Shown one piece after another: positions 34,645 to 42,929 of a DNA stretch of 64,000 nt. This stretch comes from Streptomyces sp. NBC_01754 (GTDB lineage: Bacteria > Actinomycetota > Actinomycetes > Streptomycetales > Streptomycetaceae), in assembly GCF_035918015.1 (NCBI RefSeq), contig NZ_CP109132.1:6014001-6078000 (forward strand). The letters run 5' to 3'. The notes under the pieces are model-generated. The model ran no database searches. It saw nothing but the letters and a program-made list of their open reading frames with translations, and was not told the DNA's origin. The stretch's first letter is position 1, and every line of letters begins with the position of its first letter. A program made the translations under genes and the position numbers.

Positions 34645-36207
34645 GTGACGGGCGTGATGCCATGGATCGTGGCGCTGGCCGCCGTCGTCGCGGCGATCTG
34701 GTACGGATCACGTGCCTACCAGGCCGGACGTGACGCGTACGCGGCCTCGGCCCGCGCCGAACTGGCCGACCGCCAGGCGCGGGCCGCCGAGGCGCGGACC
34801 CTCGCCCTGACCGAGGAGATACGCCAGCTCGCCGAGAGGCGGATACCCGCCGCCGCCGTCGCCCTGTCCCACCGGGCCTCGCCCGTGCCGGGACTGCGGG
34901 AGGCGGCGGAGGTGGAGGGCGACGCCGCGCGTCTGCTGAGCGAGGCCGTCCGGGCCGCGCGTACGGCGATCCTCGAGGAACGGCGGAGGGTCGACGCGGC
35001 GGCCAGGGCGGCCATGCGCGGCACCTCCGCCAAGATCCAGTCGCTGCTCAACCAGTCCCAGCACCTCCTGCAAGAACTCCAGCACGATTTCGACGACCCG
35101 CGCGTCCTGCAACTCGACTTCCGCAACGAACTGGCACTGCGCCGGACCCAGGCCACCGCGGTGCTCTGCGACGCCTGGCCGGGGCTCGCCCGGCAGAACT
35201 CCCCCCTCGTGGAGATCGTGCTGGGCGCCCAGTCCCGGGTCGGCGGCTACGAGCGGATCAAGGTCGCCAACCATCTGCGTGAGGAGCGCCTGGCGCTGGT
35301 CGCCCGCGCCGCCGAGCCTCTGGCGATCGCGCTCGCCGAGCTGATGGCCAACGCCACCGCGTACTCGCATCCGGACACCGAGGTGCCGGTGACGGTCCAG
35401 CAGTCCGCGGGGCGCGGCGCGCTGGTCCTGGTGGACGACGCGGGGATCGGGATGGACGACGACGCGCTGAAGCGGGCCCGCGCACTGCTGGCCGGCCCCC
35501 GCGAGGTGCTGCTGACCGAGCTGGGGGACCCTCCGCAGACCGGCTTCGCGGTGGTGGGGAGGCTGGTGGCACGGTACGGCTTCAGCTGCCACATCGAGCC
35601 CTCGCCGTACGGGGGCATGCGGGCGATGCTGCGCGTACCGGCCCATCTGCTGACCGTGATGAGTGACGACCGTACCCTGTCCGTGCTTGCCCCGAGCCCC
35701 GTGCGCGACCCCCTGGCACCGGGCGGTGCGGCGGCCGGCGACGGTGCGGGCAAGGGCGGAGCCGTGAGCGGGCACGCGGCCACCGGTGGGGACCCGGACG
35801 CGCGGAGCGGAGACGGGGTGGTCGGCGCACCTGAGCCGGAGGAGGCCCGGCCTCCGGCGGATCCGGCCCCCGCCGCCCCGGCCGGCGCCGACTCCGGGGA
35901 CCCCGTACCCGATGGGACCGACGCCGGGGATCCCGCCGCCGGCCCCACCGCCGGGGCCCCGGTCCCCGTGTCCACCGGACCGCGCGCGCCCGCCCTGCCG
36001 AGCCGGCGCCGCCGGGCCCGCAGGCCGGCCGGCTCCGGGGACGCCGCGGCCGCCCGGACCGGGGACGCGGCCGCCGAGCCCGCCCTGCGTACCCCCGAGC
36101 AGGCCGGCGCGTCCTGGACCGCCTTCCAGCAGGGCACCGTCAGCGGCAGGGGCGCGACCGCGCTCCCGTCATCCTCATCGCACGACCAAGGAGACGACGA
36201 GACGTGA
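34645..36207 (+). CDS. cvnA: Conservon sensor-kinase-like ATPase (CvnA type)
   Basis: The 520-residue protein has one N-terminal membrane helix (about 5-22) and a coiled, charged region with many Arg/Ala heptads (about 30-150). A HATPase domain follows (about 225-345; N box ELMANATAYSHP, G1 DDAGIGMD), then a long Pro/Ala-rich disordered tail. It lacks the large extracellular sensor of some CvnA proteins. Conservon proteins are known to form a membrane complex resembling eukaryotic G-protein systems. GTG at 34645 follows CAGGGA. Its stop overlaps cvnB by four bases. I see no obvious phospho-accepting histidine box, so it may be an ATP-binding signalling module rather than a true kinase. Confidence 0.87.
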   Translation: MTGVMPWIVALAAVVAAIWYGSRAYQAGRDAYAASARAELADRQARAAEARTLALTEEIRQLAERRIPAAAVALSHRASPVPGLREAAEVEGDAARLLSEAVRAARTAILEERRRVDAAARAAMRGTSAKIQSLLNQSQHLLQELQHDFDDPRVLQLDFRNELALRRTQATAVLCDAWPGLARQNSPLVEIVLGAQSRVGGYERIKVANHLREERLALVARAAEPLAIALAELMANATAYSHPDTEVPVTVQQSAGRGALVLVDDAGIGMDDDALKRARALLAGPREVLLTELGDPPQTGFAVVGRLVARYGFSCHIEPSPYGGMRAMLRVPAHLLTVMSDDRTLSVLAPSPVRDPLAPGGAAAGDGAGKGGAVSGHAATGGDPDARSGDGVVGAPEPEEARPPADPAPAAPAGADSGDPVPDGTDAGDPAAGPTAGAPVPVSTGPRAPALPSRRRRARRPAGSGDAAAARTGDAAAEPALRTPEQAGASWTAFQQGTVSGRGATALPSSSSHDQGDDET

Positions 36208-36626
36208 GCGCCACCCCTACCACCGGCGAACTCGCCTGGGTGCTGACCCCGCTGCTGGAACTCCCGGGCGTACAGCACGCGGTGGTCGCCACCGGCGACG
36301 GGCTCGTCGAGGGCGCCTCGCCCGGACTGGAACGTGCCTCCGCCGAACGCGTCGCCGCGATGACCGCCACGCTGCACGCGGCGGCCCGTGCCTTCACCAC
36401 CGCCTTCACCGACGTGGAGGCACCGCGCCTGGCCCAGACGGTCGTGGAGTCCGAACTCGGCTTCGCCGTCGTCGTACCGGCGGGCAAGAACACCACCCTG
36501 GCCCTGTTCGCCGCGCCCGACGCGCACCTGGGCAACATCGCGTACCAGATGCAGGTGCAGGTCACCGCGCTCACCAGGGCGATGCACGCACCCGCCCGCC
36601 GACCGGACGCCGCCACCCGGCCATGA
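36204..36626 (+). CDS. cvnB: Roadblock/LC7-domain protein (CvnB type)
   Basis: The 140-residue roadblock/LC7 protein opens ELAWVLTPLLELPGVQHAVVATGDGL and includes LAQTVVESELGFAVVVPAGKNTTLALFA. Such proteins regulate small GTPases such as the CvnD encoded two genes downstream. GTG at 36204 sits in a GTGA overlap with cvnA, and the 3' end overlaps cvnC by four bases. The fold and order are certain; the signal it answers is unknown. Confidence 0.92.
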   Translation: MSATPTTGELAWVLTPLLELPGVQHAVVATGDGLVEGASPGLERASAERVAAMTATLHAAARAFTTAFTDVEAPRLAQTVVESELGFAVVVPAGKNTTLALFAAPDAHLGNIAYQMQVQVTALTRAMHAPARRPDAATRP

Positions 36627-36976
36627 CCCCCGGCCCGGGCCGCCGCCTGATTCCCGCCTATCTGGTCACCGGGGGCCGCTCCGCGCCGACCGGCCCCGTG
36701 CTCGACCGGCTCGACGTGCTCCTGCGCACGGACGCGGAGCTGCCCCCGGACACGGGCGTGGAACAGCGCAGACTGTGCGAACTCCTGGATCCGGGAGCCC
36801 TCACCGTCATCGAGTGCGCCGCCCATCTGGACCTGCCGGCCGGCGCCACCGTCTTCCTGGCCACGGACCTCGTGGCCTCCGGACACCTGCGTGCCCGGCC
36901 ACCGATACCCCGTGCCGGCGCGATCGACCGGTCGCTCGTCGAGAGGCTGCTCGTTGGACTCCGTACCCTCCACTGA
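36623..36976 (+). CDS. cvnC: DUF742 protein (CvnC type)
   Basis: The 117-residue DUF742 protein opens RRLIPAYLVTGGRSAPTG and includes ALTVIECAAHLDLPAGATVFLATDLVASGHL, a winged-helix-like pattern. ATG at 36623 overlaps cvnB by four bases. Its end overlaps the proposed TTG start of cvnD by 23 bases, as often happens in conservons. Confidence 0.92.
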   Translation: MTPGPGRRLIPAYLVTGGRSAPTGPVLDRLDVLLRTDAELPPDTGVEQRRLCELLDPGALTVIECAAHLDLPAGATVFLATDLVASGHLRARPPIPRAGAIDRSLVERLLVGLRTLH

Positions 36977-37568
36977 CCGGCGCGGCGTCGGCTACCTGCC
37001 GAACGCTGCCGAGACCCTGATGAAGATCGTCGTCACGGGCCCCTTCGGCGTCGGTAAGACGACCCTGATCCGTACCCTTTCGGAGATCGCGACCCTGCAC
37101 ACCGAGGAGGCGATGACACAGGCCGGTGAGGGACTCGACGACGTCGCCGGGCTGCCGGAGAAGACCACCACGACGGTCGCCGTCGACTTCGGCAGGCTCA
37201 CCGTCCAGGACGATCTGGTCCTCTACCTCTTCGGCACTCCCGGGCAGGAACGTTTCCTCCCCCTCTGGCAGGACATCGCACGGGGCGCGCTCGGCGCCCT
37301 GGTCATGGTCGACACCCGACGTCTGGAGGACTCCTTCGCCGTCATGGACCTGGTGGAGGAGCAGGGACTGCCGTACGCCGTCGCCGTCAACCGCTTCCCC
37401 GACGCGCCCGCCCACCCGGACGAGGTCCTGCGCAAGCACCTCGACCTCGACCCGGCCACCCCTCTGGTGCAGTGCGACGCCCGCGAACGGCACGGCGGCA
37501 TCGACGCCCTGATCGCGCTCGCCGAGCACGCGCTGACCCGCCTCTCCGCCTCCCAGGAACCGTCATGA
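36954..37568 (+). CDS. cvnD: Small Ras-like GTPase (CvnD type)
   Basis: The 204-residue GTPase has a P loop GPFGVGKTT, a switch region with TTTTVAVDFGRL, and G3 GTPGQERFLPLW. In place of the usual NKxD it has NRFPDAP, as in other CvnD proteins. TTG at 36954 gives the DSVPSTDRR...YLPNA N-terminus typical of the family; ATG at 37020 is the next option but removes that segment. The stop overlaps the P450 ATG by four bases. Confidence 0.9.
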   Translation: MDSVPSTDRRGVGYLPNAAETLMKIVVTGPFGVGKTTLIRTLSEIATLHTEEAMTQAGEGLDDVAGLPEKTTTTVAVDFGRLTVQDDLVLYLFGTPGQERFLPLWQDIARGALGALVMVDTRRLEDSFAVMDLVEEQGLPYAVAVNRFPDAPAHPDEVLRKHLDLDPATPLVQCDARERHGGIDALIALAEHALTRLSASQEPS

Positions 37569-38872
37569 GCCCGACTCCCGGCGCCCCGGCCCCCGGCTGC
37601 CCCTCCGGCGTCCCGTCGCCCTACGAGCCGGTCGCGCTCCACGGCCCCGGCTTCGCCGCCGACCCGCACGGCCACTACCGCGGGCTCCGCGCCCACGGCC
37701 CGCTGGCCCGGGTGCGCGTCGCCCCGGACGTCGACGCCCTGCTGGTGACGGACTACCAGGCGGCCGTGGACCTGCTGCGCGACACCGAGACCTTCTCCAG
37801 GGACCCGCGTGCCTGGCAGGCAGGCGTACCCGCCGACTCACCGGTCCTGTCGGTCCTCGGACACCGGCCGACCGCCCTCTGCTCCGACGGCGCCGTCCAC
37901 GCCCGCTACCGTGAGGCCGTCACCGACACCCTCGGCCTGCTCGAACCCCACCTGCTGCGAGCGGACGTGGCCCAGGCGGCCCAGGCGCTCATCGGTACGT
38001 TCTCGGCCACGGGCACCGGCGACCTCATCGGCCAGTACGCCCGACTGCTCCCCCTCCACGTGTTCGCCGGCTGCTTCGGCGTGGCCCCGCAGGACCGCGA
38101 GAGGCTGCTGGGCGGCCTCGTGGGCATGACCGACTCCGACGCGAACGCGGCGACCGCCGACGTCCTGGCCCTGGTGACGGACCTGGTCGCGGAGCGGCGG
38201 GCCCGGCCCGGCCGGGACCTCACCAGCCATCTGCTCGCGCACCCGGCGGGTCTGGACGACGACGAGACGGCACGCCAGATCGTGCTCATCATGACCGCCG
38301 GCCACGAGCCGACGACCAATCTCATCGGCAACGCGCTGCTGCGCATGCTCAGCGACACCGGCTACGGGGGGTCGCTGCACGGCGGTGCCATGACCGCGCA
38401 CGAGGCGATCGACGAGGTGCTGTGGCGGGATCCGCCGATGGCCAACACGGCGGCGCACTACCCACGGCACGACACCGAGTTCCACGGTGTCCCCCTCCGG
38501 GCCGGGCAGCTGATCCTGGTCTCCTTCGCCGCCGCCAACACGCAGTCCCCGCCCACGGTCTCGGACCCGGCGGTGCGTTCCGGCGACGGCGCCCACCTGG
38601 CCTGGTCGACGGGGCCGCACCGGTGCCCGGCCAAGCAGCCGGCCCTGCTCATGGCGACGACCGCCATCGAGCAGCTCACCAGTCAGCTCTGCGACCTCGA
38701 ACTGGCCGTCGAGCCCTCGGCGCTGGAATGGCGGCGGGACCCCTTCCACCGCGCGCCGACGCGCCTCCCGGTACGGTTCACCCCACTCGACACCCTTTCC
38801 GCGGGTGGCCCGGCCTGGCGGGAAGACGCCGATCCGGTCCCGGCCCGTGTCGGTGGTACGCCGAACGGGTGA
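37565..38872 (+). CDS. Conservon cytochrome P450 lacking ExxR (CYP157-like)
   Basis: The 435-residue P450 has an I-helix AGHEPTT (245-251) and a haem-ligand cysteine C354 in AWSTGPHRCPAKQPA. The K-helix reads DEVLWRDPP (283-291): the glutamate is there but arginine is replaced by tryptophan, so the normally invariant ExxR is absent. The haem loop also deviates (Trp for Phe, CPA for CxG). P450s of the CYP156/157 families occur in Streptomyces conservons, and CYP157C1 is known to lack ExxR. It overlaps cvnD by four bases. Substrate and activity are unknown; a regulatory or low-activity role is possible. Confidence 0.9.
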   Translation: MSPTPGAPAPGCPSGVPSPYEPVALHGPGFAADPHGHYRGLRAHGPLARVRVAPDVDALLVTDYQAAVDLLRDTETFSRDPRAWQAGVPADSPVLSVLGHRPTALCSDGAVHARYREAVTDTLGLLEPHLLRADVAQAAQALIGTFSATGTGDLIGQYARLLPLHVFAGCFGVAPQDRERLLGGLVGMTDSDANAATADVLALVTDLVAERRARPGRDLTSHLLAHPAGLDDDETARQIVLIMTAGHEPTTNLIGNALLRMLSDTGYGGSLHGGAMTAHEAIDEVLWRDPPMANTAAHYPRHDTEFHGVPLRAGQLILVSFAAANTQSPPTVSDPAVRSGDGAHLAWSTGPHRCPAKQPALLMATTAIEQLTSQLCDLELAVEPSALEWRRDPFHRAPTRLPVRFTPLDTLSAGGPAWREDADPVPARVGGTPNG

Positions 38873-38947
38873 GGGACGAGAGAATTGCCCGATGAACAGC
38901 GAGCGCAGCCGGCGCACAGCCAACCGGCACATGGACGGGGTGGTTCT

Positions 38948-39355
38948 GTGAGCAGGTACGACAGGTACGACCGGTACGACGCCACGGACGAGCAATGGGA
39001 GGGGCTCGCCCAGGTCGTCCCTCTCCGGGGCCGTAACGAGTGGCCGTCCAGAGTCGACCACGGCACGGTCCCCGAACGGCGGGAGGCCGCCGAGCAGCGG
39101 CGGATGGTCGTGCTGAGGGTGCAGGTGTTCGCGGACGCGCGCGAAGTCGCCGAGTACCTGGTGGCACAGATCCCGGTGCTGCTCGACCTCACCGGCGCCG
39201 AGAGCGATGTGGCCAAGCGGATCCTGGACTTCAGCAGTGGTGTGGTGTTCGGGCTCGGCAGCGGGATGCACCGCGTCGACCGCAACGTCTTCCTGCTGGC
39301 ACCGGTCGGCATGGAGGTCGAGGGGGTCGCCGCCGCGGGCGTCCCCCAAACGTAG
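38948..39355 (+). CDS. SepF-like cell-division protein
   Basis: The 135-residue protein has a short Tyr/Asp-rich start (SRYDRYDRYDATDEQWEGLAQVVPL). The SepF domain follows (about 45-130) with the central MVVLRVQVFADAREVAEYLV and AKRILDFSSGVVFGLGSGMHRVDRNVFLLAP segments. SepF links FtsZ to the membrane; streptomycetes carry one main SepF and extra SepF-like paralogues. This copy stands apart from ftsZ and lacks a clear N-terminal amphipathic helix, so it is likely a paralogue. GTG at 38948 has only a weak Shine-Dalgarno. Confidence 0.88.
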   Translation: MSRYDRYDRYDATDEQWEGLAQVVPLRGRNEWPSRVDHGTVPERREAAEQRRMVVLRVQVFADAREVAEYLVAQIPVLLDLTGAESDVAKRILDFSSGVVFGLGSGMHRVDRNVFLLAPVGMEVEGVAAAGVPQT

Positions 39356-39410
39356 GAAGGCGTGCGGGACGGAACGGTTCGCCGGTCGACGGCGTGCGTA
39401 CGGTCCGCTC

Positions 39411-40643
39411 ATGACTGTGATCCCCACGGGTTGTGCGGCCCCGTTGCCGTCACCGCGTTCCTCCGTCACGACGCCGTCCACGACGCCCGCGTCCGCGCCC
39501 CCGCCCACGCCCCCGTCCGGGGGCGCGGCCCGTCCCGTCGTCAGTGAGCTGCGGCTCGGCTCCTTCGCGTCGCACCGTCGGGCCGTCGTCCCGCTCGGCC
39601 CGTTCACCCTGCTCACCGGGGCGAGCGGGAGCGGGAAGTCGACGGCCCTGCGCGGGTACGAGGCCCTGGCCCTGCTCGCCGCCGGCGATCCGCTGGAGGA
39701 GGTGTTCCCCGATCCGGCGGCCTGGGTACCCGAACGGTCCGGCGCCGACGCCCAGGGGCGGCGGGGTTTCCGGCTCGGCTGCGCCGTGGACGGTCCGGCC
39801 GGGCCGGTCACGCTCGAACTGGCGGTCCAGGCCGAGCCGGTGCTCCGCATCGTCGGCGAGCGGCTGACCGGCAGCGGCGAGCGGCTGCTGGAGACGGCGC
39901 TGCGTGATCCGCGCCGGTCCGTCGTGCAGGCGGTCTGGCACACGGCGGGGCCGGTCGCCGTCAGCCGGGCCCCCTTCCCCGACGACCGGCTCGCCACCGC
40001 GCTGCTGCCCCTGCGGTTGGCGGGCACGACGGAGGGGGAGCTGCGGGTGCTGGCCGCGGCGGAACAGGCGGTGGTGGCCCTGCGGTCGGCCTTCGCCTGC
40101 GACCCGCTGCCGCAGGGGATGCGGGCCGCCGTGCCGGTCGGTGAGGGACGGCTCACCTCCTCCTGCGACAACCTCGCCGATGTGCTCCGCCGCACCCGCC
40201 GCCAGTGCGCGCAGCGGCACGCCAGACTGGTGGCCACCGCCGACGCGGGGTGCGCGGGCCCGGTGACCGGGCTGGGCGTCGACCGCCCGGCGGACGGTAC
40301 GGTGCTGGCCCGGGTGGAACGCGGCCTCCGGCACAGCACCCCGCTGGGACGGCTCGGCGACGGTGAACTGCGGTATCTCGCCCTCGCCCTGGTCCTGTTG
40401 ACCGGGCCGCACGTCCTGGTGGTGGAGCCGGCGGCGGAGGTGCCCGCGGCGATGCAGGCGCTGACGGTCCTGGCCGACGGCTTCGACCGGAGCATGGACG
40501 CGCGGCAGACGCGGGAGTTGCTGGCGCTGGGGGCCTCGATCTGCGCGGGCGGGCACATGCGCGTCGTGGGCACGGTCTCGGAGGCGACCGCCGCGGTGGC
40601 CCGCGCGACCGACGGTGTGACGGTGGTAGACCTGACACCGTGA
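39411..40643 (+). CDS. P-loop ATPase (AAA/SMC-like) with altered Walker B
   Basis: The 410-residue protein has a Ser/Thr/Pro-rich start, then an ATPase domain. Walker A is LLTGASGSGKSTAL (about 65-78), and an ABC-like signature region GRLGDGELRYLALALVLL (about 315-332) is followed by HVLVVEPAAEVPAAM. The usual Walker B ends in DE; here the position reads VEP, so hydrolysis may be reduced. The layout resembles AAA_21/RecF-like ATPases without a long coiled coil. ATG at 39411 precedes the conserved domain by about 50 residues. It overlaps the MazG-like gene by four bases, a tie that suggests a shared role in nucleotide or DNA stress. The function is unknown. Confidence 0.8.
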   Translation: MTVIPTGCAAPLPSPRSSVTTPSTTPASAPPPTPPSGGAARPVVSELRLGSFASHRRAVVPLGPFTLLTGASGSGKSTALRGYEALALLAAGDPLEEVFPDPAAWVPERSGADAQGRRGFRLGCAVDGPAGPVTLELAVQAEPVLRIVGERLTGSGERLLETALRDPRRSVVQAVWHTAGPVAVSRAPFPDDRLATALLPLRLAGTTEGELRVLAAAEQAVVALRSAFACDPLPQGMRAAVPVGEGRLTSSCDNLADVLRRTRRQCAQRHARLVATADAGCAGPVTGLGVDRPADGTVLARVERGLRHSTPLGRLGDGELRYLALALVLLTGPHVLVVEPAAEVPAAMQALTVLADGFDRSMDARQTRELLALGASICAGGHMRVVGTVSEATAAVARATDGVTVVDLTP

Positions 40644-41014
40644 CGGACCGGAGCGGGGCGGGACATGACGTGGCGGAACTGCGGCGGAGACTGGCCGACT
40701 TCGCGGCGGCCAGGGACTGGGGGCGGTATCACACCCCCAAGAACCTGGTGGCCGCGCTGAGTGTGGAGGCGTCCGAACTCCTGGAGATCTTCCAGTGGCT
40801 GACGCCCGAGGAGTCGGCGCGGGTGATGGAGGAGCCCGGTACGGCGCACCGCGTCGAGGACGAGGTGGCGGACGTCCTGGCGTATCTGCTCCAGTTCTGC
40901 GAGGTGCTCGGCATCGATCCGCTGGCGGCCCTGGCTGCCAAGATCGAGCGGAACGAGACGCGATTCCCCGTAGCGGACCCCACAGCTTCCCGGAATCGTC
41001 ACTCTTCGGAGTGA
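40640..41014 (+). CDS. MazG-like nucleotide pyrophosphohydrolase
   Basis: The 124-residue all-alpha NTP-PPase resembles MazG-like/RS21-C6 dCTPase proteins, which hydrolyse (d)NTPs to monophosphates. The metal motif is ALSVEASELLEIFQW with the partner helix HRVEDEVADVLAYLL. GTG at 40640 sits in the GTGA overlap with the ATPase gene. DnaA-like boxes begin six bases after its stop. Confidence 0.92.
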   Translation: MTDRSGAGHDVAELRRRLADFAAARDWGRYHTPKNLVAALSVEASELLEIFQWLTPEESARVMEEPGTAHRVEDEVADVLAYLLQFCEVLGIDPLAALAAKIERNETRFPVADPTASRNRHSSE

Positions 41015-41019
41015 TCGAC

Positions 41020-41097
41020 TTATCCACAATCGACCACCTGTCCACAGATTCCCGACTTCCTCTGGCTTTTCTGTGCCTCTCAGCTCACTGTGGGTAA
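41020..41097. promoter_or_regulatory. Cluster of three DnaA-box-like sequences
   Basis: TTATCCACA (41020-41028) is an exact DnaA box. CTGTCCACA (41038-41046) differs by one base from the Streptomyces consensus TTGTCCACA. TGTGGGTAA (41089-41097), read on the minus strand, is TTACCCACA, one base from TTATCCACA. All lie in the 158-base gap before the DUF6099-type gene. DnaA-box clusters away from oriC are known in Streptomyces. Confidence 0.65.
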
Positions 41098-41172
41098 TGA
41101 AAGAAGTGAGCGGGATTCCCGGCGTGTTCCTGGCGGGGGATCGTGCGGACGGCGGAGACGACGGGGGAACAC

Positions 41173-41757
41173 ATGGAAGCGGAGCGGCTGATCGAGGCGG
41201 GCCGGCGGGCTCTCGCGGCGAGCCGGGGGGCTCCCGCCGTCATGGCGGAGGCATGGCAGGCCCAGGCTCTCGCCCGGACGGTCGGAGGCCGGCTGGCGCG
41301 TTGCGGACCGGCGGAGGTGCGGTCGGAGGCGCGCGAGCTGAGCGAGATCGGGGGGCTGGGCACCGTGGTGAGCGGTCACCCGGCGGTCCCGGTCGGCGAG
41401 GTGAGGGCGTCCCTCCTCACGGAAGTCACGGACACACGGGCCGCGTTGACGGCTCTTGGGTGTCTTCTCGGTGAGGTGGGGATCGCGCTCGTCGGGGTCG
41501 CCTGCGACACGGAGGACGGACTCTACTGGCAGTGCATCGAGGCGATAGACGCGGTCGACGAGTCGGTGGACCGGGTGCACGCCATGCTGAGGCGGCTCGC
41601 GGAGCTGCCTCCTCCCGACCACGGGTGCGAGGGGGCGTGCGAGCACGCGCACGAGAGAGAAGGCGGTCCTCCCCACGAGCGTGAGCCGGGCCGTGGGCGT
41701 GACGGCCCGCGCGAAGCGCTCCGTGGCCGGACGGAGTCTCGGCCGATCACGTCATGA
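41173..41757 (+). CDS. DUF6099-type conserved protein
   Basis: The 194-residue helix-rich protein opens MEAERLIEAGRRALAASRGAP and continues with VMAEAWQAQALARTVGGRLAR and CIEAIDAVDESVDRVHAMLRRLAEL, ending in a polar His/Glu/Arg tail. I read it as a streptomycete DUF6099-type protein, without known activity. ATG at 41173 is preferred because GGGGGAA lies just before it; GTG at 41143 is the longer option. Confidence 0.7.
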   Translation: MEAERLIEAGRRALAASRGAPAVMAEAWQAQALARTVGGRLARCGPAEVRSEARELSEIGGLGTVVSGHPAVPVGEVRASLLTEVTDTRAALTALGCLLGEVGIALVGVACDTEDGLYWQCIEAIDAVDESVDRVHAMLRRLAELPPPDHGCEGACEHAHEREGGPPHEREPGRGRDGPREALRGRTESRPITS

Positions 41758-41855
41758 GCCGGGCGGGGTGCCCGGTCCGTCCCGCCCGTCGCCACGACGG
41801 ATGAGGGAAGGTGGGGAGAGCCGGCACGACGGTTTCGAAGGTGCAGGATGGAGGC

Positions 41856-42779
41856 ATGGATCTTCGAATCTTCACCGAGCCCCAGCAAGGGGCGAGCTAC
41901 GACACTCTGCTCAGCGTCGCCAAGGCCACCGAGGAACTCGGCTTCGACGCCTTCTACCGGTCCGACCACTATCTGCGCATGGGTTCCGGCGACGGGCTGC
42001 CCGGGCCCACCGACGCGTGGATCACGCTGGCGGGGCTGGCCCGCGAGACCAAGCGCATCCGTCTGGGCACCCTGATGACGGCGGGCACGTTCCGCCTGCC
42101 CGGCGTCCTGGCCATCCAGGTGGCCCAGGTCGACCAGATGTCCGGCGGCCGGGTCGAGCTGGGCCTGGGCGCGGGCTGGTTCGAGGAGGAGCACAGGGCG
42201 TACGGCATCCCGTTCCCGAAGGAGAAGTTCGGCCGGCTGGAGGAGCAGCTGGCGATCGTCACGGGCCTGTGGGGGACCGAGACCGGCAAGACCTTCAGCT
42301 ACGACGGCACCTTCTACCAGCTCACCGACTCGCCCGCGCTGCCCAAGCCGGCCCAGGCCAAGGTGCCGATCCTGATCGGCGGGCACGGCGCGGTCCGGAC
42401 CCCTCGGCTCGCCGCCCAGTACGCTGACGAGTTCAACATCCCCTTCGCGTCCCTCGAGGACAGCGAGAAGCAGTTCGGCCGGGTCAAGGAGGCGGCCAGG
42501 GCGGTCGGCCGTGCGCCGGACGACCTGGTGTACTCCAACGCCCTGGTGGTCTGTGTCGGGAAGGACGACGCGGAGGTGGCACGCCGCGCTTCCGCCATCG
42601 GCCGGGAGGTCGAGGACCTCCGGGCGAACGGACTGGCCGGCTCACCCGCCGAAGTGGTCGACAAGATCGGGCGTTACGCCGCCATCGGATCGTCCCGGAT
42701 CTACCTCCAGGTACTGGACCTGGACGATCTGGACCACCTGGAGCTGATCTCCTCCCAGGTCCAGTCGCAGCTGAGCTGA
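41856..42779 (+). CDS. LLM-class F420-dependent oxidoreductase
   Basis: The 307-residue TIM-barrel protein belongs to the luciferase-like group that typically uses coenzyme F420 in actinobacteria. Family features include MDLRIFTEPQQGASYDTLL, ELGFDAFYRSDHYL, GTLMTAGTFRLPGVLAIQVAQVDQMSGGRVELGLGAGW and VPILIGGHG. ATG at 41856 follows AGGATGGAGG. The substrate cannot be read. The C-terminal codons enter a CTGAG repeat that contains the stop. Confidence 0.92.
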   Translation: MDLRIFTEPQQGASYDTLLSVAKATEELGFDAFYRSDHYLRMGSGDGLPGPTDAWITLAGLARETKRIRLGTLMTAGTFRLPGVLAIQVAQVDQMSGGRVELGLGAGWFEEEHRAYGIPFPKEKFGRLEEQLAIVTGLWGTETGKTFSYDGTFYQLTDSPALPKPAQAKVPILIGGHGAVRTPRLAAQYADEFNIPFASLEDSEKQFGRVKEAARAVGRAPDDLVYSNALVVCVGKDDAEVARRASAIGREVEDLRANGLAGSPAEVVDKIGRYAAIGSSRIYLQVLDLDDLDHLELISSQVQSQLS

Positions 42780-42790
42780 GCTGAGCTGAG
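42771..42790 (+). repeat. Pentanucleotide CTGAG repeat over the LLM stop codon
   Basis: Four exact CTGAG copies run from 42771 to 42790, followed by related CTGGG/CTGGA units to about 42815. The TGA stop at 42777-42779 lies inside the first two copies. Copy-number change would alter only the bases after the stop. Confidence 0.75.
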
Positions 42791-42859
42791 CTGGGCAGGG
42801 CTGGGCTGGACTGAGCGGATGTGAGCCGATCCGCGCCCCGCCCCGCCCCGCCCTCACCA

Positions 42860-42887
42860 GCCGGCCCGGGGGACACCCCGGGCCGGC
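42860..42887 (+). terminator. Terminator hairpin after the LLM gene
   Basis: A 12-bp perfect stem (42860-42871 with 42876-42887) has a GACA loop, 43 bases upstream of the homocysteine methyltransferase start. Confidence 0.82.
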
Positions 42888-42929
42888 CCCGGACCGTTCG
42901 AGGAAACCCCGTGGAAAGGAGCGGCGGCC

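Noticed and set aside
42780..42929. A cobalamin riboswitch before the homocysteine methyltransferase gene
   Set aside because: None of the conserved core words is present; the gap holds only the CTGAG run and a terminator.
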